A stretch of 64,000 bases of DNA, from NCBI GenBank assembly GCA_017524545.1, contig JAFXVN010000072.1, forward strand, positions 124,001 through 188,000. Direction: 5' to 3'. The position numbers and the translations under genes are program-made. Within the stretch, counting starts at the first letter, position 1. Each line of letters opens with the position of its first letter. This document shows positions 54,787 through 62,354 of this stretch, one piece after another. The notes under the pieces are model-generated. The model saw only the letters and a list, made by a program, of their open reading frames with translations. It made no database searches and had not been told where the DNA came from. Origin of the DNA: Bacteroidaceae bacterium (GTDB lineage: Bacteria > Bacteroidota > Bacteroidia > Bacteroidales > Bacteroidaceae).

Positions 54787-56844
54787 TCAGAGGGACAAAC
54801 CTTTCTTCTTTGCCGGTGCTCCCAACCCTTGCTTTTGAGTGCCATCCCAGTTTGTAAGCTGGTCAGCACATCCATTGGAACCACCGATAGATACGTATGT
54901 TTCCGCACTGCATGACATATGATCTACAAATGCGCAGAAGTTGTTAATGGCAGCCTCCGAGAAATCAACCTCTTTTGCAGCAAACAACCTTGTCCAGTTG
55001 CAAACACAGTCTTCACGAAAATCGCTGCAGTCTTTCCATGAAATGCCAGACAGGAATTCTTTTACAGAAGCTTCGATGCCATTGCTATTAGAGAGTGAGC
55101 GGTTATGCCTTGAAGCAGATGCCATTATGCCATAATAGATTGATGATGCCTCTTTCTGGTTAAATGAGGTTCTGGTGGTCAGAGCAAATGCACGGAGTAC
55201 AGACCGTCCTTCAGATATGAACCTGTCAAGAACGCCATTGTGTCTTGTGATTCGTGCTTCTGCCTCACGTTTTGATTCTGTAGCAATGCGTGCTTCACGT
55301 TCCTTACGCTCATTTACCTTCCTTGTCGCCTCGTTGAATTCAGGTTCTTTCCACAGAGCGTTCCACTGCAAAGAAAGATCCTCATAAGCAGAACGAAGGT
55401 TTCCCAAGTCTCTCTCTGCCTTATCAGCACGAGTCTTCTCTGCAATTCTGGAGTTACGGAGTTTCTGAACTGCATCTTCATCAATCAAAGTCAAGCGGAA
55501 TTTGAGACCATCGATCTCCTCTGTCAGATTGGAAACCTTGACATTGAGTTCATTAATCTCAGCATCCTTCTCAGAAACAAGACTATCCTTGTCCTTCAAT
55601 TCCTTTGCAAGATTCTTGTTGCTGTCCCATGTCATGCGGAAGTTCTGACCGATAGACTCAGCCGTTGGTTTTCCGCCCTTCCACGTCAAACCTGAAGCTT
55701 TTATAATGCCATCAATAGTTTCCTTAACACCAGCCTCGTATGACTCCTTGATCTTTTCTGCTTCTTCTTTCTTGAACTTGCCTGGCTGAAAGATCTTGGC
55801 AAGGAAACCTGATTGAGCAGTCTTCAGTTCCTTCTGGGCTTCATTCTTCTGATGCTGGATGACAGCGGTCTCGGCTTCAATCTCTGCTTTCTGTCGTTTT
55901 GCTTCTTCGATAGCCAGTTTTGCCTGGCGCTCAGCTTCAAGTGTTACCTTGTCCTTATGCTTGCGCTCACGCTTCTCTTCATCAGAAAGCTCTTCATAAG
56001 GGATGCCACGTTCAAGTCCGTACTTGTAACCAACCTCATCATGATAATCAGTATGAAGTTGGGAAAGATATTCGGACTTCTCCTTCTTTGTCTCACCCCA
56101 CACCTTTGCGTATGACACACGTTCAACCATGCCCTTGGTTGCTTCACGCTTGGTGTAGTTGCCTCGCTCGTCCTTTGGCAAAGCCTTCCATTCCTTGGTG
56201 GTGAGTTCTACATCAGGATTGTCATTGCTGACATACACACTACCTATGCGTCCACGTTTCTTGACCTGTTCAACAGGAACAGTGAGGACATGTGCATGGA
56301 TGTTGGTCTCATCACAATGAACACTGAAACCGATGACGTTTTCTTCGCCCCATTTACGGCAAGCAAACTTGTAGGTGTCCACAGCCCATTCTCGGATTGG
56401 ATCCATAAGTTTGATGTGACTTTGGTCAGCATTAGGGTCTGAAGTGTCAAGTTCCTGATCACCGAAAGCAAGTCTCTTCATAACATCACGGTCGCCACTA
56501 AAGACAATGTCCACAAGACAATTGGGTGAGTTATGGGAAACTAGTCCAGGGCTGTCCGCATCCTTGTAAGGTTTGAAACCAAGTTCTTCATAACGTTGCT
56601 GAAGTCGCATGTACAAAGGTGTAGGATTAGAGCCAAGAGGCATTATCTTTGCCCCTTTCGCAACCTCAAAATTGAGGCGCTTGCGAGAAAAGTTATAGTG
56701 ATTATTCTTTTCCTTCTCTGCATTCTTTAGCTGGTAACGTTTTTCGTCCCAACCTCTTCGTTCTGCCTCATTGCTAACTTGTACAGGAAATGATTTTCTG
56801 TCTTTGCCTGCATGAATCGAGGCGCGAGGAATATGATCTTCCAT
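54787..56844 (-). CDS. MobV-family relaxase (Mob/Pre)
   Basis: The ATG at 56844 starts the conserved part (M-E-D-H-I-P-R-A-S-I-H); an upstream frame to 56904 adds 20 residues unlike the family. The 685-residue product has the Mob_Pre domain at about 1-220 with the metal-binding signature H-C-D-E-T-N-I-H-A-H-V near 172-182. A long coiled-coil section (about 300-560) and a C-terminal region ending in basic residues follow. It nicks oriT for mobilization. An inverted repeat just upstream is a candidate oriT. Confidence 0.9.
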   Translation of the reverse strand: MEDHIPRASIHAGKDRKSFPVQVSNEAERRGWDEKRYQLKNAEKEKNNHYNFSRKRLNFEVAKGAKIMPLGSNPTPLYMRLQQRYEELGFKPYKDADSPGLVSHNSPNCLVDIVFSGDRDVMKRLAFGDQELDTSDPNADQSHIKLMDPIREWAVDTYKFACRKWGEENVIGFSVHCDETNIHAHVLTVPVEQVKKRGRIGSVYVSNDNPDVELTTKEWKALPKDERGNYTKREATKGMVERVSYAKVWGETKKEKSEYLSQLHTDYHDEVGYKYGLERGIPYEELSDEEKRERKHKDKVTLEAERQAKLAIEEAKRQKAEIEAETAVIQHQKNEAQKELKTAQSGFLAKIFQPGKFKKEEAEKIKESYEAGVKETIDGIIKASGLTWKGGKPTAESIGQNFRMTWDSNKNLAKELKDKDSLVSEKDAEINELNVKVSNLTEEIDGLKFRLTLIDEDAVQKLRNSRIAEKTRADKAERDLGNLRSAYEDLSLQWNALWKEPEFNEATRKVNERKEREARIATESKREAEARITRHNGVLDRFISEGRSVLRAFALTTRTSFNQKEASSIYYGIMASASRHNRSLSNSNGIEASVKEFLSGISWKDCSDFREDCVCNWTRLFAAKEVDFSEAAINNFCAFVDHMSCSAETYVSIGGSNGCADQLTNWDGTQKQGLGAPAKKKGLSL

Positions 56845-56966
56845 ATTCGAAAATTGTATTAGGATCCAGTGATACCACTGGCAGTATGTGTATAAATGTG
56901 TCATCGGGTCTCGGGCAGAGCCTGAGCATAATTGGACTTTTTAAGGGAGCCATCTTCAGAGGTGAT

Positions 56967-57000
56967 TCTAAAAGTCCCTATTATGTTTAGGACTTTTAGA
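56967..57000. other. Candidate oriT hairpin upstream of the relaxase gene
   Basis: A perfect 11-bp inverted repeat (TCTAAAAGTCC with its complement at 56990-57000, 12-base loop) lies about 120 bases before the mob start. A further AAAAAGTCC copy follows directly. MobV oriT sites are usually just upstream of mob. The nick site is not identified. Confidence 0.45.
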
Positions 57001-57086
57001 AAAAGTCCGCTGTACGCCCAGGGCGTTTCTGTATAGCCTGCCCGTTAGCTAAGGGGGATCTCGTGTACAGTTATATATGTTCAACA

Positions 57087-59045
57087 TCATGATGCTTCTG
57101 ATGAATTTGGAGTTAGCTTACGATAATCATTATGTTCACATCGCTCCAGACGCCCTTGAAGAATGAAGGTGTTAATCCATTTGCTTGTGGTGCTTGGGGA
57201 GAATCCTAAATCAGTTGATACTGCAACATACTGAGGACGGCTGAAAGAATCCGGAAGTGCTGCATAAAGCATCTCCATCTTGTCTTTTTTAGTGAGAATC
57301 TTGCCACCTATGGTTGTCGCAACATCAGTCTTTGGCAGATGAGAGTAACAATATACAGTGTGATAGATTAGTGTGTCACCAAGAGCCATCGCGATTCTGA
57401 AGTCTTCCTCCTTGCAGCGAAGAATAGTACGAACATCTTTCTGTGCTAAGGCGGATGGATTTGGCGTTTCATCCATAAAGCGAATAGCTGTTAGTACCAT
57501 CATCATGCGGAACACGGCAAAAGCCAAGCGTCTGACAACACCCTGCATATCATTAGAGATGTCTTCAACTGCCTCCTTGTTTACCAATCGATAGTGCTGA
57601 TTGAACTCTTCACAGAGATCTTGAGGGATAACGACTCTGTAGTTTCCACCACGGAAGAAAGCCTCACGCATTCGTTTGTATCTAAGTCCCAACTGATAGT
57701 AAACATCACGCAAAGAGGAACTCTGTTTTCCCTCGGAAAATGAGCTCTCAGAAAGAACGTCACGGAAGTCCATCTTGAAAGGAATGTGATAGCAAGTGAT
57801 TCGAGAGAATGTTCCGTCCTCAGCTTTTGGAGTAAGCGTGTACAACTGTTCTGGAGTGCCTGACAGACAAATAGCCAGCATTGGATGCTCAACAAGTCGA
57901 TCCTCGTTTTCCTTACGACGCTTAATGTCTATAGGCTCATGATGGTATGCCTTACGAATGATTGTTGTATAATCACCAAACTCTGACTTCAAGACTGCAG
58001 ACAGGGTATCACACTCGGTGTCAAAGATTAGTCCGATACCGTCATTATAGTCCAATTGCTCTATGACAGAAGCAGCGCTACTATTCGTTGGAATAAAAAG
58101 AGTACGGCGATGTGGTTCCTCTCCAGAGAAGGTATTGCCATCCTGCTTTGCTTGTCTCTTCTCGGCCTTATATTCACGTATCTGCTGGTCAGAAATCTCA
58201 CGAAGTTCCTTATGGATAGGAGCCACCAGTTGACGACAGTAATTCAATGATCCCTTACCCATACCTGCATCTGCCATGACAAAGAAATACAACATCGGTC
58301 CCCAATCATCATGATTATATTCACCAACGACATTGTGTAATGTAATGGATAAGCAAGTCATTGCACCCATGAGAATCATATCTCTATCGTCCGGAGAAAT
58401 GCAGTTGTCAACAACCTCTTTCAAGAACGGAGGGAGTGTTTCATAAACAAAAGAAGGGAAATGAGGGAGTTCTTCTTCGTCATAAATCCATTTGCCGCTA
58501 ATTTCACATGAATGGACATTTGGATTTTTGGCTTTATGGATATTTGCAGATTGAGGCTGTGGTGCTTTATTACTATCTCCATTTTTCCAAAAATCCATAT
58601 TTCCAATGTGGGCATTTTGGATTTCTATAGGTGGCACATCAGGTTTGGCATTGGAAATATCTACGCCTCTATCCTTTGCCATTTGGAAGAATGTGCCGAT
58701 AGTTACACCAGAACCAGTAGAGGCAAGACATTTATCATATTGTTTGTCAGTCTCGGCATGGTTGTATTTCGCATTCACCTTGCTGACACGATGAAAGAAA
58801 TCACGCCCAGATTCTTTGAACTCGCTTGCAAGGGCAAAGCCTACCTTTACCCAGGCGTCATAACCTTCTGTGATGTCAACTCCACTTTCCTCAATGAGTC
58901 CAATTACACGGTCTACCTTATCATAAGTACATTCGCCCCCTATATTATTATAAGGAGTCATCTGCTGTGGGGCGTTCTTAGCTGCATTGCTATTAGAAGG
59001 GGCATTCTCCCACTGCTCTGGTAAAAAAGTTTTCTTTTCTGACAT
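57087..59045 (-). CDS. DUF3987 / PriCT-2 replication-type ATPase
   Basis: The 652-residue product has a PriCT-2-like N-terminal part (about 40-130: A-W-V-K-V-G-F-A-L-A-S-E-F) and a DUF3987 domain (about 210-560) with A-D-A-G-M-G-K-G-S-L as its P-loop near 260 and an acidic V-F-like Walker B region (L-I-F-D-T-E-C-D). It is a helicase-like partner of the VirE-N protein and typical of Bacteroides mobilizable elements. Its start overlaps the end of the VirE-N gene by 53 bases. Confidence 0.8.
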   Translation of the reverse strand: MSEKKTFLPEQWENAPSNSNAAKNAPQQMTPYNNIGGECTYDKVDRVIGLIEESGVDITEGYDAWVKVGFALASEFKESGRDFFHRVSKVNAKYNHAETDKQYDKCLASTGSGVTIGTFFQMAKDRGVDISNAKPDVPPIEIQNAHIGNMDFWKNGDSNKAPQPQSANIHKAKNPNVHSCEISGKWIYDEEELPHFPSFVYETLPPFLKEVVDNCISPDDRDMILMGAMTCLSITLHNVVGEYNHDDWGPMLYFFVMADAGMGKGSLNYCRQLVAPIHKELREISDQQIREYKAEKRQAKQDGNTFSGEEPHRRTLFIPTNSSAASVIEQLDYNDGIGLIFDTECDTLSAVLKSEFGDYTTIIRKAYHHEPIDIKRRKENEDRLVEHPMLAICLSGTPEQLYTLTPKAEDGTFSRITCYHIPFKMDFRDVLSESSFSEGKQSSSLRDVYYQLGLRYKRMREAFFRGGNYRVVIPQDLCEEFNQHYRLVNKEAVEDISNDMQGVVRRLAFAVFRMMMVLTAIRFMDETPNPSALAQKDVRTILRCKEEDFRIAMALGDTLIYHTVYCYSHLPKTDVATTIGGKILTKKDKMEMLYAALPDSFSRPQYVAVSTDLGFSPSTTSKWINTFILQGRLERCEHNDYRKLTPNSSEAS

Positions 59046-59634
59046 ATTCTGGATATTTTGAATTTATGTATGCTTCAGGATCGTAAGGAATGAAGCACGA
59101 GCGTGCCACATCACTCCCAGATTTGTCTGGCTCAGGATAACCAGAAGCAACAAGATAGTTATAAACTGCATTGTAGAAACGACTGTGTTCCCAGCCTTTA
59201 CGTTCAATGTCTATCACCCACTTTAAGCCATCGCCTGATGGTGAACGGAAGAGTAGTTCAGTCTCAAAGCAATCATCATGAAGCAGTCTTTCCCTCAACG
59301 ACGGAATGTCTGCTACATGGTCAAAGTCAATGCAAAGCAATTCCGAATGCAACAGGAGGTGATTCTTGTTGCGAATGCGGAATGTACCTGAGAACGTACA
59401 AAAGTCAAAGTTTTCTGCTTTGTATTTCCTCGCAGCATCTTTATCGATTATTGCACGTAAAGTCTCTGTTTGCCTTTGGGCATAAGGACCGACAATGTAG
59501 CGATAGATGTCAGGAATGGTGATACACCTAAGTGGTTCTACGTTTCTGATTGGTTTCCTGAAGAAAGAGAAGGAGTGATTTTCTCCCTCTCGTTCTCCAA
59601 AGAAATCTTCATAGATGGACAGGGCATTATCCAT
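58993..59634 (-). CDS. VirE N-terminal (BT4734-like) protein
   Basis: The ATG at 59634 begins the conserved part (213 residues); a longer frame to 59727 runs through the previous gene. The family's primase/polymerase-like core shows I-D-F-D-H near 108-112, R-S-P-S-G-D-G-L-K near 133-141 and the Asp/Arg motif D-V-A-R-S-C-F-I-P-Y near 179-188. The gene overlaps the HTH gene by eight bases and the DUF3987 gene by 53 bases, so all three are coupled. Confidence 0.85.
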   Translation of the reverse strand: MDNALSIYEDFFGEREGENHSFSFFRKPIRNVEPLRCITIPDIYRYIVGPYAQRQTETLRAIIDKDAARKYKAENFDFCTFSGTFRIRNKNHLLLHSELLCIDFDHVADIPSLRERLLHDDCFETELLFRSPSGDGLKWVIDIERKGWEHSRFYNAVYNYLVASGYPEPDKSGSDVARSCFIPYDPEAYINSKYPEYVRKENFFTRAVGECPF

Positions 59635-60010
59635 AATTGCGCGTCGCCTCCTTTCTGCCAGATAAAGGATTATTAGAAACGTATGCACGTGCCTGATCCA
59701 TAAGATCCTTACCTGATGACATACCATCTTCTGCTAACCATGCATCAATCTCAGACTTAATAAAGTACAGTTCTCCTTTTTTATGATAAGGTATCTTAGG
59801 AGGCTTAGCTGATACCCATCCATAGACCGTTTGCTTCTTCGGTTTTGTTGGCAAATAGTCGCAAAGTTCTGTAATGTTAAAACGAACTTCTTCTACTACA
59901 GGCACGCAATTATGATTGTTCATATTGCCTACCATCGTTTCAAGGTTGCCTATTCGTTTGAGTATCTCGCTCAAAGTTTCTGGCATGGTGTCGAATGTAA
60001 TTTTTTCCAT
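59627..60010 (-). CDS. HTH_17-type DNA-binding protein of the element
   Basis: The 127-residue product has a helical N-terminus, then a DNA-binding domain at about 45-95 (F-N-I-T-E-L-C-D-Y-L, T-V-Y-G-W-V, I-P-Y-H-K-K-G, F-I-K-S-E-I-D-A-W-L). It is the usual first gene before VirE-N/DUF3987 in these elements and probably regulates them. The gap 60011-60257 holds no gene beyond the integrase terminator. Confidence 0.8.
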   Translation of the reverse strand: MEKITFDTMPETLSEILKRIGNLETMVGNMNNHNCVPVVEEVRFNITELCDYLPTKPKKQTVYGWVSAKPPKIPYHKKGELYFIKSEIDAWLAEDGMSSGKDLMDQARAYVSNNPLSGRKEATRNYG

Positions 60011-60201
60011 ATTCTTATTGATTTTTTCGATGAATTACATCGCAAGAATACGGAGATAAGCAGAGTATGTAGGGGTATATGATAAATATAGTCTATTATA
60101 GTCGTAAGTCACTAATTGTCAATGAATAAATAATCAATATTAATTTCGCTACGAACATACAACGTAAGTATTCGTAACAGAATCGTAAAGAATATAAAGC
60201 A

Positions 60202-60238
60202 GAAAAAAGGCTACCTAAGCATTTTACTTAGATAGCCT
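60202..60238 (-). terminator. Integrase terminator
   Basis: A 12-bp stem (11 pairs; arms 60208-60219 and 60227-60238) that on the minus strand ends in TTTTTT. Confidence 0.85.
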
Positions 60239-60257
60239 AATCGATAGTTATGAATTT

Positions 60258-61562
60258 TTATTTGGATGAATTGCCTGATATGTCATTATCAGGTTCCTCT
60301 TGTTGGGTATTGTTACCAAAGTCAATTGTGAAAGCATCTGCAGCAGCTTCTTTTTTCTTGTCCACAACTTTGGCATACACCTGAGTGGTTCTGACGTTAG
60401 TGTGTCCCATCATCTTGCTTAGGGTAAAGAGGTCAGTACCTTCGGTCAACTGTATTGTAGCATAGGTATGGCGAAAGCAATGGAATGTGATATGTTTGGT
60501 AATGCCAGCAGCTTTAATCCATTTCTTAATCGGACGAGAGATTACCGATTTGTCAGGGATACCTTCAAAAACAATTTGCTGAGGTTCTCTCGGCTCACCA
60601 CATAGTTTATATGCCTGAGGGCTGATAGGCATATACTCCACACCACCCGTCTTCTTCTGGTCAAAGTTAATACGATGATGCTCACCTTCCTTGGCCAATT
60701 CAGCCCATTTGAGTTTTGTGATGTCGCAGAGGCGCAATCCTGTAAGTGCAGAAAATAGGGCTGCACGATACAAAATAGGATTATCGCATGGTGTCTGAGC
60801 TAGCTGGTTAAGTTCTTCAAGGCTTAGGTGCTCACGTCTTACCTCTTCTTCAGGAACCCCTTTTACCTTTGCGGCAATATCAACTGTGATATAACCGTCA
60901 ATGAATGCCTGATGTACTGCACATTTGAATATGGCGAAATAAGTATTTGCTGTGTTCTGTGATAGCAATCCTTTCCTCTTGTCTCCACGTGGAGCCGTTA
61001 GGAGATACATTTTGAAGTCTTCCATCAATTTCTGACTCAACAGAGAGAAAGGAATATAGTCACTCTTGGCAAACAGACAGAGATAATCATATACACGATT
61101 CCAGTTAACGATGATTGACTCAGAACTACGTGCATGTTTCTTTTTCGACAAGTCTTTGACAAACTGAATGAAGTTTTGCTTGCCTTTTTCATTCAACTCT
61201 GCCTGAGCGGCATCTGTTTCTGAATACAATGAGGCATTGTCATACTCATGTTGACGCAATGCTCTGACGTTGTCTGCAAAGATACACGATTCTTGATCTA
61301 CAGCAGAACGGCAGATGATAACGCCATTCTGATTACGCTTGGGCAGATAACTGATAGTACCATCCTTATCAGTTTTACATGGCTGCGACTTATCCCATAC
61401 TGGAGTGGTTATGTCACGATGCAAATTTTCTCGAATGCGCTGTGGCTTATCGCTACCTGGTTGATAGATGGGATAAATGTCAAGATAAAGATACCATCCC
61501 TCATGAAACTCTTTCTTGCGGAGTTTCACTGATACTTTTGTTAATGCGAGTTTTCTTCTCAT
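60258..61562 (-). CDS. Tyrosine integrase
   Basis: The 434-residue phage-type integrase of the Bacteroides mobile-element class has an N-terminal Arm-DNA-binding region (about 1-120) and a SAM-like core-binding domain (about 145-250). Its catalytic domain has Arg in T-G-L-R-L-C-D near 275, H-x-x-R in H-C-F-R-H-T-Y-A near 360, and G-H-T-N-V ... V-Y-A-K with the nucleophile Tyr near 395. It overlaps the excisionase-like gene by four bases (ATGA). It is the enzyme expected to have recombined the element into the dnaK 3' end. Confidence 0.95.
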   Translation of the reverse strand: MRRKLALTKVSVKLRKKEFHEGWYLYLDIYPIYQPGSDKPQRIRENLHRDITTPVWDKSQPCKTDKDGTISYLPKRNQNGVIICRSAVDQESCIFADNVRALRQHEYDNASLYSETDAAQAELNEKGKQNFIQFVKDLSKKKHARSSESIIVNWNRVYDYLCLFAKSDYIPFSLLSQKLMEDFKMYLLTAPRGDKRKGLLSQNTANTYFAIFKCAVHQAFIDGYITVDIAAKVKGVPEEEVRREHLSLEELNQLAQTPCDNPILYRAALFSALTGLRLCDITKLKWAELAKEGEHHRINFDQKKTGGVEYMPISPQAYKLCGEPREPQQIVFEGIPDKSVISRPIKKWIKAAGITKHITFHCFRHTYATIQLTEGTDLFTLSKMMGHTNVRTTQVYAKVVDKKKEAAADAFTIDFGNNTQQEEPDNDISGNSSK

Positions 61563-62116
61563 ACGTCGGACTTATATAATTTATCAAATTCTTCTTTGGG
61601 TACATACACATAGTTGCCAATCTGTCTTGATGGGATGCCATACTTTCTTACCTGAGCCCACACTGAACTATCATTGATTTTGTACTTCTGGCATATCTCA
61701 CCAATGGTGTAGCAATTCTCAGGCTCCATGTTGTAGAGTTTTGGCAAGGCATACTGCCTATTGATGGGTTCTTCTCGCAATGGGAATTTGCCCAAGAGTT
61801 CAGTCTTGCTGATGCGAGTTAAGCGAGTACCAAGATTGATACTTTGTATTTCTCCCTTACGGACTAAACGATGTAGGGTCTTTTTGCTTACACCAAACAA
61901 TGCCTCCGCTTCTGCAATGGAGATATAATCCCTTGCATCGGGAATACGTTGTTTGAGTTCATCCAATCTCTGCAAGCGTCTCTCTTCTGCCTTCTTTCTT
62001 GCACTGGCAATCTTCTGGCATTTTGGAGAACAATACCTTGAGTCCAAAAACTTTGCGAGAAATACATTCCCACAGATAGCGCATTTGCGCTTGATTTCAA
62101 CTTTTAATGTAGCCAT
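61559..62116 (-). CDS. Zinc-ribbon, double-HTH excisionase-like protein
   Basis: The 185-residue product has an N-terminal zinc ribbon (C-A-I-C-G and Y-C-S-P-K-C) and two HTH_17/excisionase-type domains (about 65-110, I-S-I-A-E-A-E-A-L-F-G-V-S; and about 130-180, Y-T-I-G-E-I-C-Q-K-Y-K-I-N). It lies between the attachment site and the integrase and overlaps the integrase by ATGA, so it is probably the directionality factor or integrase regulator. Confidence 0.85.
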   Translation of the reverse strand: MATLKVEIKRKCAICGNVFLAKFLDSRYCSPKCQKIASARKKAEERRLQRLDELKQRIPDARDYISIAEAEALFGVSKKTLHRLVRKGEIQSINLGTRLTRISKTELLGKFPLREEPINRQYALPKLYNMEPENCYTIGEICQKYKINDSSVWAQVRKYGIPSRQIGNYVYVPKEEFDKLYKSDV

Positions 62117-62259
62117 CTTTTACCGTATATCATATTAAGTTCCCACAAGAGGATATTAGGGACACCACGTCTAAAGTTTAGTGACGTGCCAAATCTGTGA
62201 CAAGAATACGGTAAAACTTGATAAAAGTCCGAAAATCCAACAAAATTTAACAAAATAAG

Positions 62260-62292
62260 AAATCCGTGCAACTCACTGAGCTACACGGACTT
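62260..62292 (-). terminator. dnaK terminator supplied by the element
   Basis: Arms 62260-62274 and 62278-62292 match with three G-U or mismatched pairs and lead into a T-rich stretch on the minus strand. It stands in the same place relative to the 20-bp repeat as the hairpin at 42413. Confidence 0.7.
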
Positions 62293-62334
62293 CCTTATAT
62301 ATTCTTATTTTTGTTTATCGATTCTTATGGCGAT

Positions 62335-62354
62335 TTACTTCACCTCCTCGAAGT
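62335..62354. repeat. Right attachment repeat within the dnaK end
   Basis: The last 20 bases of dnaK, including its stop codon, repeated at 42478-42497 with one mismatch. Confidence 0.8.

Larger units (their letters stand above)
42478..62354. mobile_element. Integrated mobilizable element of about 20 kb at the dnaK 3' end
   Basis: The ends are defined by the direct repeat TTACTTCACCTCCTCNAAGT (42478-42497 and 62335-62354, one mismatch); the right copy is the end of dnaK itself. Next to the right end are the excisionase-like gene and the tyrosine integrase, followed inward by an HTH gene, VirE-N and DUF3987 proteins, a candidate oriT and a MobV relaxase. No VirB/Tra-type conjugation genes are present, so it would need a helper: an integrative mobilizable element. 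Cargo is arsenic resistance, a TonB receptor, permeases, a WYL regulator and a sigma-factor cassette. The boundary placement is inference from the repeats, but it explains the gene content on both sides. Confidence 0.8.

Noticed and set aside
42478..62354. Self-transmissible integrative conjugative element
   Set aside because: No coupling protein, VirB4 or Tra genes are present; only relaxase and replication-type genes.
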